Assembly (NCBI RefSeq): GCF_002174305.1
Contig: NZ_MIJB01000003.1
Coordinates: forward strand, 186,001-250,000
Direction of reading: 5' to 3'
DNA from: Aeromicrobium sp. PE09-221
Lineage (GTDB): Bacteria > Actinomycetota > Actinomycetes > Propionibacteriales > Nocardioidaceae
DNA: 64,000 nucleotides
The notes under the pieces are model-generated. The model saw only the letters and a program-made list of their open reading frames with translations. It searched no databases and was not told the DNA's origin. A program made the position numbers and the translations under genes. Of this stretch, positions 52,755 to 62,570 are shown in pieces. Numbering within the stretch: position 1 is the stretch's first letter; each line of letters begins with the position of its first letter.

Positions 52755-54810
52755 GGTCCTCGCTCTCCGAGAGCCTCCGGAACCCGCGTCGGCGGAAGCG
52801 GCGACTCATCGCGAAGACGACGCCGGCGACCGCGACACCCATCGCGACCCAGACGATCGTGCCGACCTGGCTCGAACGCACGTTGAAGGAGGTCTCGGAG
52901 CCGATGGCACGGTCGCCGGCCATCGCCTGCGCGGTGATCGTCGTCGAGGTCTGCCGTCCGAGATCGATCTCGGCGTTGACCGTGCGACGTTCGCCGGGGG
53001 CGACGTCGATCGGGTCGAGGCGGCTCGAGCTGAGCGCGGGATTGCCGGGTGTCAACAGGATCGACACCGATATCGGCAGCCGGGTCGGGTTGTTGACCGT
53101 CAGCGGGAAGCTCCCCTGGCTACTCGACAGGGTCACGGTCTGCGGACCGAGGACTTCGATGCCCGCGAGGCTGCCGCTGCGTTCGATCGCCTGCTGTTCG
53201 GCCGAGCGGACCGCCCGCTCGGGCGCGGACCGCCAGCGTACCGAGACCGCGGAGGCCAGATTGCGTTCCGCCTGAGAGCCCCCGGCCTCGCCGGTGCTCA
53301 CGGCCGCGACCGCGTCCTCGGCCTCGGCCAGGTTCGCGGCCGCAGCGAGCACGGAGGAAGGAAGCGGTTCGGAGACCGGATGGGCGGGGACCTCACCGTC
53401 ATAAGGATCGACTCCGCCGGTGACGAGGCGATCCAGGGTCGTGCCCTCGACCAGATCGTCTCCCCGGAGCGCCGCGGCCAGCGCGCCGGTGTCCGCCCGG
53501 GGCTCGGGGACCCACCCCGGGTCGACGAAGGTGACGGCATCGGCGGCGGACTCGGGATCGGCCGCGCGGGAGAGAGCCGCGAGAGCAGCACGGGTCAGCA
53601 CCCGCTGGCGCAGCGAGACGGTCGTCTCGACCTCCTCACCGCTTCCCAGCGTGTCGTCGACGGCCAGCAGGGCCGGACCGTGCTCGGCATCGACCGTGAC
53701 CAGTGATCCATCGCGCTGATCCCACTGTGGGAGGGCCGCGGCCCGCACGATGGTCGGGGCATCGCCTTCGGCGCGGTGATGTTCGAGCATCCCGCCGGTC
53801 ACCCCCGTCTCCATCGCCCACCGAGCCGAACGGCCCGTGATGCCGTGTTCGTCCAGCACCGACTGGGTGGTGGCGGCGACCCGGGGGGAGAAAGCGGCGG
53901 CGAGATCCGGACGCTCGGACAGAGCGGCCCAGTCGGGCCGGTCGTAGTCGATATTCCAGACCGAGGAGCGACGTGCGAGGGCCACGAGGTCGTCGTGGAA
54001 GGACTGTGCTTCCTCGCGCGCCTCCTCGGTCACATCGTCGAAGGGGCTCTCCCCGTCGGCCATCTGCTGGCTGGCATCCAGGACCGCGGGATCGATGATC
54101 AGGCTCTGCGCCTCGACCGGCAGCGCGGCAGCGAGATCCAGCTGGCGCCGAAGCCTGCCGTTCTCACCGATGGCGGTCCTCATCGCCTGCACGTCATCGG
54201 CTTCGTCGTCGCGCCGAGGGTCCAGGACGAAGGACCAGACGAGCCCTCCGCCGATCGGCGACGAGGGGTCGTCGATCCAGGGGAGGAACGTGGTCGCCCG
54301 CGCCACGGAGTCCTGGGGGCGGACGCCGTCGGGATCAGTGGCGAGCAGCTGCACGCCGACGGGATACACCCCGGGCGCCCCCGTGGGGCCGATCTCGTGG
54401 AGGGGGACGGAGAGGTCGTATTGTGCGGTGTCTCCGGGGGAGATGTCGCCGACCTCGTCGAAGAGGCCGATGGTCGTGACCCGCTCGCCGGTATAGGTGG
54501 TCGAGCTCCGCGCCGCCGTCTCGACCTGTTCGCGGGTGGTGAAGGGCGATCGCGCCATCACCAGATAGGCCTGGACCGAGGTCCAATCGCCGTCGGAGGT
54601 GTTCTCGATCCGCCCGGAGACCTCGATCGTCGCATCGGCGGTCAGCTGCGAGGGGGTGAGCGCGTCGATGGTGACCGTGAGTCCACCACCCGCCTCCTCG
54701 TCCTCCGCTGCGTGGCTCGGTGCTGGGAGCAGCACGGTGAGCCCCACGACGAGCCACCCGACGATGGCGGCCACGAGGGCACGCCGTCGGCCGGCAGGTC
54801 GGAAGCTCAC
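52747..54810 (-). CDS. DUF6049 family secreted membrane-anchored protein
   Basis: Protein of 687 residues with an N-terminal signal peptide (about residues 1-35, ending LPAPSHAAE), a large extracytoplasmic part and one C-terminal membrane helix (about 652-672; VGTIVWVAMGVAVAGVVFAM) followed by a short basic cytoplasmic tail. DUF6049 proteins lie between cca and murJ in most actinobacteria. The role is unknown, but context suggests cell-wall assembly along with MurJ. The mature part begins with a beta-sandwich-like region. Confidence 0.85.
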   Translation of the reverse strand: MSFRPAGRRRALVAAIVGWLVVGLTVLLPAPSHAAEDEEAGGGLTVTIDALTPSQLTADATIEVSGRIENTSDGDWTSVQAYLVMARSPFTTREQVETAARSSTTYTGERVTTIGLFDEVGDISPGDTAQYDLSVPLHEIGPTGAPGVYPVGVQLLATDPDGVRPQDSVARATTFLPWIDDPSSPIGGGLVWSFVLDPRRDDEADDVQAMRTAIGENGRLRRQLDLAAALPVEAQSLIIDPAVLDASQQMADGESPFDDVTEEAREEAQSFHDDLVALARRSSVWNIDYDRPDWAALSERPDLAAAFSPRVAATTQSVLDEHGITGRSARWAMETGVTGGMLEHHRAEGDAPTIVRAAALPQWDQRDGSLVTVDAEHGPALLAVDDTLGSGEEVETTVSLRQRVLTRAALAALSRAADPESAADAVTFVDPGWVPEPRADTGALAAALRGDDLVEGTTLDRLVTGGVDPYDGEVPAHPVSEPLPSSVLAAAANLAEAEDAVAAVSTGEAGGSQAERNLASAVSVRWRSAPERAVRSAEQQAIERSGSLAGIEVLGPQTVTLSSSQGSFPLTVNNPTRLPISVSILLTPGNPALSSSRLDPIDVAPGERRTVNAEIDLGRQTSTTITAQAMAGDRAIGSETSFNVRSSQVGTIVWVAMGVAVAGVVFAMSRRFRRRGFRRLSESEDHG

Positions 54811-54898
54811 CGTCCCATCCTAGAGTGGTGGTGGGGAGGGCACGTCCGCCCGTGGGCTGGGAGAGTCGCGTAGCTCACCGACGCCGCAGGACCCGACG

Positions 54899-56326
54899 TC
54901 AGGCCCGCGCCGCCCACCACGAACGCAGTGCCTCGGTCGCCTCGTCCTCGCCGAGCGGGCCGCGATCCATCCGCAGCTCCAGGAGGAAGCGGTAGGCCTC
55001 ACCGACCTCGCGCCCCGGACCGATCTGGAGGATCTCCATGATCTGATTGCCATCGAGATCGGGACGCAGGGAGTTCAGTTCCTCCTGCTGGGCCAGCTGA
55101 TCGATGCGACGCTCCAGGTCGTCATAGGTGCGTTGCAGGCGGAGCGCTTTCTTGGCATTGCGCGTCGTGCTGTCCGCGCGCGTGAGGATGTGGAGACGCT
55201 CGAGCTCGGGTCCGGCGTCGCGGACATAGCGACGCACGGCCGCGTCGGTCCACTGCCCCGACCCGTACCCGTGGAAACGCAGGTGCAGTTCCACCAGTCG
55301 GCACACCGCGTCGACGACGTCATTGGGATATCGCAGCGCACGCAGTCGCTTGCGGGCGAGCTTGGCGCCCACCACATCGTGGTGGTGGAAGGTGACGGTG
55401 CCGTCATCGGTGAAGCGGCGGGTCTTGGGCTTGCCGATGTCGTGCAGGAGCGCGGCGAGACGGATGACCAGATCGGGTCGCTCCTCCAGCCGGTGCTCCA
55501 GGTCGATGGCCTGCTCCAGCACCGTGAGCGAATGCTCGTAAACGTCCTTGTGCCGGTGGTGCTCATCACGTTCGAGCTGGAGTGCGGGCAGCTCGGGAAG
55601 CATCTGCTCGGCCAAGCCGGTGGCCACGAGCAGCCGTAGTCCCTCGACCGGCGAGTCGGAGCACAGCAGCCGGGAGAGCTCGTCGCGGATGCGCTCGGCC
55701 GAGACGATCTGCAGTCTCTCGGCGAGCCGGGTCATCGCCTCGACGACCTCATCGCTGGCCGTCACGTGGAGTTGCGCGGTGAACCGTGCCGCCCGCATCA
55801 TCCGCAAGGGGTCATCGGAGAAGGAGAGCTCGGGGGCCACGGGGGTGCGGAGACGGCGGTCGGCGAGATCCTCGATGCCGTCGAAGAGGTCCACGAACTC
55901 CCCACCGGGCAGTCGCACGGCCATCGCGTTGATGGTGAAGTCCCGACGCGAGAGATCGCCGTCGAGGGTGTCACCGAAGGCGACGACCGGCTTGCGCGTC
56001 GCGGGGTCGTACTCATCGGTGCGGTAGGTGGTGATCTCCAGCTGATCGCCGCCCTTGCGGGCGCCGATCGTGCCGAAGTCCCGGCCCACATCCCACACGG
56101 CATCCGCCCATCCGGTGAGGACCGTCTCGATCTGATCGGGCGTGGCGGAGGTCGCGAAGTCGAGATCGTGGACCGGCAGACCGAGGAGGGCATCGCGGAC
56201 CGGACCGCCGACCAGCACCAGCTCGTGTCCGGCATCGGTGAAACGAGTGCCGATATCGCCCAGCACCGGGTAGGCGGAGAGCAGGGACTCCAGGCGCTGG
56301 CGTTCGAGATCGGTCAGGGCGGACAC
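54899..56326 (-). CDS. cca: CCA tRNA nucleotidyltransferase with HD domain
   Basis: Enzyme of 475 residues that adds or repairs the 3' CCA end of tRNAs. GTG 56326 starts just before the conserved fold. The nucleotidyltransferase motif is LVGGPVRDALLGLPVHDLDFAT, the RRDFTINAMAV region and the template motif (DDPLRMMRAARF) follow, and the C-terminal part has an HD phosphohydrolase domain (LLHDIGKPKTRRF). The neighbouring tRNA-Ile gene lacks an encoded CCA, so this enzyme is needed for it. Confidence 0.94.
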   Translation of the reverse strand: MSALTDLERQRLESLLSAYPVLGDIGTRFTDAGHELVLVGGPVRDALLGLPVHDLDFATSATPDQIETVLTGWADAVWDVGRDFGTIGARKGGDQLEITTYRTDEYDPATRKPVVAFGDTLDGDLSRRDFTINAMAVRLPGGEFVDLFDGIEDLADRRLRTPVAPELSFSDDPLRMMRAARFTAQLHVTASDEVVEAMTRLAERLQIVSAERIRDELSRLLCSDSPVEGLRLLVATGLAEQMLPELPALQLERDEHHRHKDVYEHSLTVLEQAIDLEHRLEERPDLVIRLAALLHDIGKPKTRRFTDDGTVTFHHHDVVGAKLARKRLRALRYPNDVVDAVCRLVELHLRFHGYGSGQWTDAAVRRYVRDAGPELERLHILTRADSTTRNAKKALRLQRTYDDLERRIDQLAQQEELNSLRPDLDGNQIMEILQIGPGREVGEAYRFLLELRMDRGPLGEDEATEALRSWWAARA

Positions 56327-56354
56327 GGTACGCCAGCCTACCGCCACCCACGAA

Positions 56355-56426
56355 GAACCGAGATCTGCTCCCAGATCGTCGTCCGGGATGGGGTCCGGTT
56401 GACGAAATGGGAGCAAATCTCGGTTC
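56355..56426. repeat. 19-bp inverted repeat between cca and the Liv-type operon
   Basis: GAACCGAGATCTGCTCCCA (56355-56373) and its complement (56408-56426) match at 18 of 19 bases, around a 34-base loop. The element lies between the 3' end of the ABC operon (stop 56434) and the cca start. It could end the operon or be a small repeat element. Confidence 0.65.
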
Positions 56427-56433
56427 AGGTCGC

Positions 56434-57729
56434 TCAGTTGAGGGCGAAACAGGGCTCCGTGTAGTCATAGCCCTCGGCGGTCGGTCCGGCGGTCAGCTCC
56501 TGCGTGATCGTCACGCCCGTCGCGGCCTCGGTATCGACCCCGCTGATGACGCTCGAGCGCCAGGCGACCTCTGACGGATCACCCGCGCTATTGCCGGCCT
56601 CATTCGGGAGCATGCCCTCATAGTCGACCTCCTCGAGCTCGCCTGCGGCCGCCACGAGGTTCTCTCGCGTGATGCCGCCGTCCATATCGGCCGCCGCCTC
56701 CATAGCCGCGAGGAGCGGGTAGCTCCAGACCCAGCCGGCGGTGTAGCCGTCATTCGGCGTGACCCCGTCGAGGGCCTCGCGCATGGCCTCGTGACCCTCG
56801 CTGTCGGTGTCCCACGGGCCCCACGGACCGGCCTGGAAGTACATCGCCTCCAAGGCCGGGGCGGCGGCCGACTGCAGCAACGCGGGGTTCCAGGTCGGGC
56901 TCGACCCGACGACGGTCCCCTGCCAACCCTGCTGTGCGGCACCGCCGACGATCGTCGCCATCTCGGCGGGACCGGTGGTGACGACGATGAGATCGGGCTG
57001 GTTCTCCAACACCGCCGCCACCGCGCCGGCCTGGTTGTCCTGACCGGTGGGCGTCTCGACCTCGACGAACTCCAGCCCATTGGCCTCGGCAGCCGCCTCG
57101 GCTCCGGCGGCGGCGTCTCCGCCGTAGTCGTTCGGGTACTTGATCGCCATGACCGTGCCCTCGACGCCGCGGTTCTCGACCGCCCAGTCGACGCCGTTCA
57201 TGGCCTCGAAGCAGTAACTGGCACCGCTCTGCAGGATCTGGTCCTCGAAGTCCCAGGCCGAGTTCCACGACGCGGGGACGCCGATCACGTCGTCGGCCTT
57301 CATGTCGTCGAGGATCGCGAGGGTCTGCGAGGAGCCGAGGGTCTGCGCGAGGGCCAGGACCTCGCCGCGCATCTCCTGGTAGCGACGGTTGTGGATCTCC
57401 GGGTTGTACTCGGCATCGGCGATGTGCTCGGTGATGTTGATGTCGTAGCCGCCGACACCGCCGTCCTCGTTGACACGCTGCCAGAAGGCCTTCTGCGCAT
57501 CGGTGATCGGGACGGCGAGCGGCGCGAACGGCCCCTTGGTGAGGTCGGAGATCGCACCGAGGTAGATGCACCCGTTGTCTTCATTGACCGCATCGGGGCA
57601 CGCCTCGTCGGTGATGCCGGGGCCCGCCTCGCTCGACGAGTCGTCTCCGCCGCCGCGACACCCGGTCAGGACGAGCGCGGCGATGGACGCACCCGCCACC
57701 GCTCGGGTGATGAATCTGCGTTGCTTCAT
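56434..57729 (-). CDS. Liv-type ABC transporter substrate-binding lipoprotein
   Basis: Secreted lipoprotein of 431 residues with a basic signal peptide and lipobox LTGC (Cys about 24), then the periplasmic-binding-protein type 1 (leucine-binding) fold: YLGAISDLTKGPFAPLAVPI and VTTGPAEMATIVGGAAQQGW. ATG 57729 follows AAAGGA. The family binds branched-chain amino acids, amides, urea or aromatic acids; the embedded acyl-CoA synthetase in the operon points to a carboxylic acid. It is the last gene of the operon. Confidence 0.88.
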   Translation of the reverse strand: MKQRRFITRAVAGASIAALVLTGCRGGGDDSSSEAGPGITDEACPDAVNEDNGCIYLGAISDLTKGPFAPLAVPITDAQKAFWQRVNEDGGVGGYDINITEHIADAEYNPEIHNRRYQEMRGEVLALAQTLGSSQTLAILDDMKADDVIGVPASWNSAWDFEDQILQSGASYCFEAMNGVDWAVENRGVEGTVMAIKYPNDYGGDAAAGAEAAAEANGLEFVEVETPTGQDNQAGAVAAVLENQPDLIVVTTGPAEMATIVGGAAQQGWQGTVVGSSPTWNPALLQSAAAPALEAMYFQAGPWGPWDTDSEGHEAMREALDGVTPNDGYTAGWVWSYPLLAAMEAAADMDGGITRENLVAAAGELEEVDYEGMLPNEAGNSAGDPSEVAWRSSVISGVDTEAATGVTITQELTAGPTAEGYDYTEPCFALN

Positions 57730-57762
57730 GGTGTTCCTTTCGGAGGGATCAGGTGATGGGGA

Positions 57763-58920
57763 TCAATAGGAGAAGGGCCAGCCCTTCCAGTAGTTCCGGA
57801 TGCGCATCCAGATGCCGTACAGGCCGCGCGGCTCGAAGATGAGGAATCCGATGATCAAGAGGCCGTACAGGATGGCCTCGAACTGGAAGACGTTGATGAT
57901 GCCGCCGCCGACGGTCGACGTGCTGATGACCGGGAACAGGTGGGCGATCTCCTGGGCGATGCGGGGCAGCGCGGTGATGAACATCGCGCCCATGATCGAT
58001 CCGGAGATGGTCGCCACACCGCCGATCAGCACCATCGCGAGGTATTGGATGCTCAGCAGCAGACCGAAGGCCGCTGGCTCGAACACCCCCACCACGGCGT
58101 AGTACATCGCCCCCGCCACGCCGGCGAAGAAGGACGACATCGCGAAGGCCATCACCTTGTAGACCGTGAGGTTGATGCCGATGACCGCGGCGGCCACGTC
58201 GCGGTCGCGGACCGCCGAAAAGGCGCGGCCGACACCCGACCGGGCGATATTGCGGCCGAGGATCGCGAACACGATCAGGAAGACCAGTGCCAGAAAGAAC
58301 TGCTGCTGGTCCCGGCTCAGGCCGAGACCGAACAGCGATCCGCCCTCGGAGAAGCGGATGCCGAAGAGCTCCAGGTCCGGTCCCCGCCGGCCGACGCCGG
58401 GGCCTCCCGTGAGGGTCCGCGCCTCGCGGAACACGTGCTCGCCCAGGAACACCAGTCCCAGGGTCACGATGGCCAGGTACAGCCCCCGCAATCGCACCGC
58501 GATCGGGCCTACGATCAGGCCGGCGATCGCCGCCACGATGCCCGCGGCGGGAAGCCACACCCACATCGGCAGTCCGTAGCCGATCAAGCGTCCTTCCGGA
58601 TCGCCACCCAGTACCGCCGCGGTGTAGGCCCCGAGGCCGAGGAAGAAGGCGTGGCCCAGGGAGACCTGCCCGGCATAGCCCGTGACGAGGTTGAGCCCGA
58701 TGGCCCCCACCGAGGCGATGAGCCCCAAGGTGAACACCAGCAGCAGGTCGTCGGTGAAGAAGAACGGCACACCGAAGGCGGCGAGCACGAGCAGGAGGGT
58801 CGACCTGCGCTTGGCCGGGGTATTGAGGAGCGCCATGTCCTGCCGGTAGGCGGTGCGCAGCCGCGGCCGGCCGCGCGGGGGACGTGTGGTGCGGCGCGGT
58901 GATGTGACGGTGGCGGTCAT
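57763..58920 (-). CDS. Liv-type ABC permease (LivM-like)
   Basis: Integral membrane protein of 385 residues from ATG 58920, with about ten helices. The conserved LNLVTGYAGQVSLGHAFFLGLGAY and the cytoplasmic GRAFSAVRDRDVAAAVIGI (coupling loop) are typical of LivM. The N-terminus has an extra 30 basic residues. Its start overlaps the LivH-like stop (ATGA), so the two permease subunits are translated together. Confidence 0.92.
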   Translation of the reverse strand: MTATVTSPRRTTRPPRGRPRLRTAYRQDMALLNTPAKRRSTLLLVLAAFGVPFFFTDDLLLVFTLGLIASVGAIGLNLVTGYAGQVSLGHAFFLGLGAYTAAVLGGDPEGRLIGYGLPMWVWLPAAGIVAAIAGLIVGPIAVRLRGLYLAIVTLGLVFLGEHVFREARTLTGGPGVGRRGPDLELFGIRFSEGGSLFGLGLSRDQQQFFLALVFLIVFAILGRNIARSGVGRAFSAVRDRDVAAAVIGINLTVYKVMAFAMSSFFAGVAGAMYYAVVGVFEPAAFGLLLSIQYLAMVLIGGVATISGSIMGAMFITALPRIAQEIAHLFPVISTSTVGGGIINVFQFEAILYGLLIIGFLIFEPRGLYGIWMRIRNYWKGWPFSY

Positions 58921-59813
58921 ACTCGCTCCACCTCCTTGGTGCCGAAGAGTCCATAGGGTCTGACGAGCAGCACCAGGAACATGAGCGCGTAGGGGGCGAC
59001 CAGCGCGAAGTTGGCGCCGAGGAAGGGCGCGACACTCGGCTGGTAGACCGCGGTGAGCGATTCGACGATGCCGACCGCGAGTCCGCCGATGACGGCGCCG
59101 GGCAGACTGTCGAGTCCGCCGATGATGATCGCCGGGAGAGCCTTCAACGCGATGATCCAGGTGTTCTGCTCCATGCCGGCCGATCCGGCGGCGACGAAGG
59201 TGCCGGCGATGGCGGCGAGTCCGCCGGCGATGGCCCACGCGAGGGCGAAGATGGCTCCCACGCGGATGCCCTGGGCCAGCGCCGTCTCCTGGTTGAGGGC
59301 CGTGGCCCGCATCGCCAGTCCCGCCTTGGCGTAGCGGAAGAACAGCACCAGGGCGATGACCGTCAGCAGGGTCACGACCATGAGGGCGACGCGCTGGTGG
59401 CTGATCGACAGACCGAGGAACTCATAGCGTCGCGAGCCGTTCGGGAAGGTCACGATGCGCGGATCGGGCCCCATGTACCGGTTGGCGAAGATGCGCAGCA
59501 CGATGTCGACACCGATGGTGATGATCGCGAGGGTGAACACCGGCTTGCCGACCATGGGCCGCAAGGCGAGTCGCTCGACCGCCATGCCGAGCAATGCGCC
59601 CAGCAGGACGGCGACGGCCAGACCCGGCCAGAAGGGCAGGCCCACCTGGGTCGTGAGGTGATAGGTGAACAAGCCGCCGCACACCATGAGCGCCGGCTGA
59701 GCGAAGCTGATGACGTGGGTGGCCTTGTAGATCATGACGTAGCCGAGGGCGAGCAGCGCATAGATGGCACCCTGGGCGAAGCCGTTCAGCACGGCCTGGG
59801 CGAAAGTCGTCAT
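58917..59813 (-). CDS. Liv-type ABC permease (LivH-like)
   Basis: Integral membrane protein of 298 residues with about eight helices. The opening LNGFAQGAIYALLALGYVMIY and the later coupling loop (MRATALNQETALAQGI) fit LivH. It forms the transmembrane pore with the LivM-like protein. It lies 79 bp after the acyl-CoA synthetase gene; that gap holds no gene. Confidence 0.93.
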   Translation of the reverse strand: MTTFAQAVLNGFAQGAIYALLALGYVMIYKATHVISFAQPALMVCGGLFTYHLTTQVGLPFWPGLAVAVLLGALLGMAVERLALRPMVGKPVFTLAIITIGVDIVLRIFANRYMGPDPRIVTFPNGSRRYEFLGLSISHQRVALMVVTLLTVIALVLFFRYAKAGLAMRATALNQETALAQGIRVGAIFALAWAIAGGLAAIAGTFVAAGSAGMEQNTWIIALKALPAIIIGGLDSLPGAVIGGLAVGIVESLTAVYQPSVAPFLGANFALVAPYALMFLVLLVRPYGLFGTKEVERV

Positions 59814-59892
59814 GCCGTCACCTGCTTGAAGGGATGTTGATGGTGGGCAGGTGCTGGCATGCCCGTGCTGGTTGGTCGCTCGCTGCGCTCGC

Positions 59893-61770
59893 TCATGCCG
59901 ACACCTCCTTCTCGACGGTTTCTCCGTACATATCGGCGATCTCCTCGGCGAACTGACGGGTGATGGCGGGTCGCTTGATCTTCTGGGTGGCGGTCAGCTC
60001 GCCCTGCTCGTGATCGAGCTCCTTGGGCATCAACCGGAAGCGCTTGATCGTCTCGACCGAGGCGAACTTGGTATTGGTCGCGTCGACGACCTCCTGGACC
60101 AGGGCCACCACCTCGGGCTTCTGCGACAGGTCCCGGTAGGTCGTGAAGGCGAGCTTGCGCCGTTGCGCCCAGTCGCCCACGGTGTCGAGCTCGATCCCGA
60201 TGAGCGCCGTCAGGTATTTGCGACGATCGCCGATGACGATGGCCTCCTTGATGTACGGAGAGGACTTCAGGCTGTTCTCGATCTCACTCGGGGAGATGTT
60301 CTTGCCACCCGCGGTGATGATGATGTCCTTGATCCGGTCGGTGATCTTCAGGTGCGTTCCGTCGACCCACTCGCCGACATCGCCGGTGCGGAGCCAGCCG
60401 TCCTCCGTGATCGTCCGCGCGGTGGCCTCCGGGTTGTTCCAGTAGCCCGCGAAGGTACCCGCGTGCCGGGTGAGGATCTCCCCCGTCTCGGGGTCGAGGC
60501 GTACCTCGGCCCCCTCCTGCGGCTCGCCGACGGTGCCGACCTTGATGCGTCCGGCTCGATTGGCCGTGGCGATCGCGCTGTTCTCGGTCATGCCGTAGAC
60601 CTCGTGCATCGGGACGCCGATGCCCATGAAGAACTCCAGCACCTCCGGGGCGATCGGCGCCGCGCCCGACGCGGCATACCGGGCCTTGCCGAGGCCGAGC
60701 CGTTCGCGCAGCGGACGATAGAGGAAGACCCAGCCGATCGCATAGGCCAGCCGTGTCGCGAGGGTGTGGCGACCGTCGTTCTCCACCAGGCGTCGCCCGA
60801 TCCACTGTGAGACCTTCATCCACAGCCCGAAGTTGAGCTTCTTGAGCCGGCTGGCTCCGCTCATCCGGATGTGCACGCCCGCGGCGATCTTCTCCCAGAT
60901 CCGTGGGACGCCGAAGACGATCGTGGGCTGCACCTCGCGCAGCGCGACCTGGACGGTCTCGATCGACTCGGCGAAGTTGACCTGGGTGCCGACCGCCGCA
61001 TTGAACCAGGTCGTGAACACGCGCTCGGCGACGTGGCACAGCGGCAGATAGGAGACGATCAGGTCCTTGTCGTTCGCCGGAGGATCGACGAAGGCTCCGT
61101 GCTGGGCCAGGGTCTCGATGACGAACTCGATATTGGCGATCGACAGCATCGCGCCCTTGGGCGGACCGGTCGTGCCGGACGTGTAGACGAGTGTGGCGAT
61201 GTCATCGGGCTGGGCCTGTTCGGCGCGGGTGTCGACCGCTCCGGGATGGGCGGCGCGATGCTCGGCCCCGCGTTCGAGCAGTTCGGTCCACGACAGAAGC
61301 CGCGGGTCGGTGTAGCGGCCGGCGATGCCGCGCGGCTCGATGTAGACGAGGTGGCGCAGTTCGGGCAGCTCGTCGATGATCTCGAGGGCCTTGTCCAGCT
61401 GCTCCTGGTCCTCGGCGATCAGCACGGAGGCGCCCGAGTCGCGCAGCACGTGCAACACCTCGGCGGCCGGATTGGTGGGGTAGAGACCCACCGTGATGGC
61501 GCGCACCGCGGTGATGCCGATATCGCTGAACAGCCATTCGCGGCGGTTCTCGCTGTGGACGCCGACCCGGTCCCCGGGTGCGATGCCCAGGGAGAGCAGC
61601 CCGTGGCCCACGAGCGTGGCGTGCTCCCAGTAGTCCTCCCAGGTGACCTGCTCCCAGATGCCGAGATTCTTCTCCCGTATCGCGACCGTCCCCGGAGACG
61701 TGCGGGCGCGCTCACGGATGCGCAGGGGCAGTGTCGTCCGGGCGGTGGTGTTCTCCTGCCGCTCGCTCAC
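59893..61770 (-). CDS. AMP-forming acyl-CoA synthetase (long-chain type)
   Basis: Adenylate-forming ligase of 625 residues from GTG 61770. It would convert a free carboxylic acid to its CoA thioester through an acyl-AMP. Motifs are the P-loop TLVYTSGTTGPPKGAM, YGMTENSAIAT, DGWLRTGDVGEW and the C-terminal hinge ITDRIKDIIITAGGKNISP. The closest match is bacterial long-chain FadD15-like synthetases. It is encoded inside a Liv-type ABC operon and overlaps the upstream ATPase stop (GTGA), so the imported compound is probably activated directly. Confidence 0.9.
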   Translation of the reverse strand: MSERQENTTARTTLPLRIRERARTSPGTVAIREKNLGIWEQVTWEDYWEHATLVGHGLLSLGIAPGDRVGVHSENRREWLFSDIGITAVRAITVGLYPTNPAAEVLHVLRDSGASVLIAEDQEQLDKALEIIDELPELRHLVYIEPRGIAGRYTDPRLLSWTELLERGAEHRAAHPGAVDTRAEQAQPDDIATLVYTSGTTGPPKGAMLSIANIEFVIETLAQHGAFVDPPANDKDLIVSYLPLCHVAERVFTTWFNAAVGTQVNFAESIETVQVALREVQPTIVFGVPRIWEKIAAGVHIRMSGASRLKKLNFGLWMKVSQWIGRRLVENDGRHTLATRLAYAIGWVFLYRPLRERLGLGKARYAASGAAPIAPEVLEFFMGIGVPMHEVYGMTENSAIATANRAGRIKVGTVGEPQEGAEVRLDPETGEILTRHAGTFAGYWNNPEATARTITEDGWLRTGDVGEWVDGTHLKITDRIKDIIITAGGKNISPSEIENSLKSSPYIKEAIVIGDRRKYLTALIGIELDTVGDWAQRRKLAFTTYRDLSQKPEVVALVQEVVDATNTKFASVETIKRFRLMPKELDHEQGELTATQKIKRPAITRQFAEEIADMYGETVEKEVSA

Positions 61771-62570
61771 GAGACCTCCTCGATGACGGGATCCTCGTCG
61801 CCCGCGCCGAGATAGGCGCGGATGACATCGGGATGGTTTTGCACCTCGGCCGGGGTGCCGAGGGCGATGGGCGTGCCGAAGTCCATCGCCATCACCCGGT
61901 CGGCGAGGTCCATCACCAGGCCCATGTCGTGTTCGACGAGGATCATCGGGATCTTCAGCTCGTCGCGGATGTCGAGGATGAACCGGGCCATGTCCTCGGT
62001 CTCCTCGCCGTTCATGCCCGCGACGGGCTCGTCGAGCAGCAACAGACGGGGCTCCATGGCGAGGGCGCGCCCCAGCTCGATGCGCTTCTGCACGCCATAG
62101 GGCAGCATGCCGACGGGGAGCTCGCGATAACCCTCGATCTCCAGGAAGTCGATGATCTCCTCGACCCGGCGTCGGTTGGCGATCTCGCTGCGTTGCGCGC
62201 GGCCGAGCCAGGCGATCGCCCACGGCCAGCCGTAGCCGAGGTGGTGGTGACGCCCCAGCATCAGGTTGTCGACCACGTTGAGGTTCTCGAAGAGCTCGAT
62301 GTTCTGGAAGGTGCGGGCGAGTCCGCGCGATGCGATGCGATGGGGCCGTTCGCCCAGGATCGAGGCACCGTCGAAGTGCACGTCACCGGCCTGGGGGCGG
62401 TAGACCCCCGAGAGCACGTTGAAGATCGAGGTCTTGCCGGCACCATTGGGACCGATGATCGCGAACAGCTCGTGGCCCCGGATGTCGAAGGAGACTCCAC
62501 GCAGCGCCTTGACGCCCGCAAAGCTCAACTCGACATCGCTGACCGAACAGATGACGTCCTGCTCGCTCAT
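61767..62570 (-). CDS. Liv-type ABC ATPase (LivG-like)
   Basis: ATPase of 267 residues from ATG 62570, which overlaps the LivF-like stop (ATGA). Walker A GPNGAGKTS, the LivG-specific RTFQNIELFENLNVVDNLMLG, signature LPYGVQKRIELGRALA and Walker B LLLLDEPVAGMN are present. The signature reads PYGVQKR rather than LSGGQQR, as is common for LivG proteins. Nine bases further upstream is another ATG with no extra support. Confidence 0.93.
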   Translation of the reverse strand: MSEQDVICSVSDVELSFAGVKALRGVSFDIRGHELFAIIGPNGAGKTSIFNVLSGVYRPQAGDVHFDGASILGERPHRIASRGLARTFQNIELFENLNVVDNLMLGRHHHLGYGWPWAIAWLGRAQRSEIANRRRVEEIIDFLEIEGYRELPVGMLPYGVQKRIELGRALAMEPRLLLLDEPVAGMNGEETEDMARFILDIRDELKIPMILVEHDMGLVMDLADRVMAMDFGTPIALGTPAEVQNHPDVIRAYLGAGDEDPVIEEVS

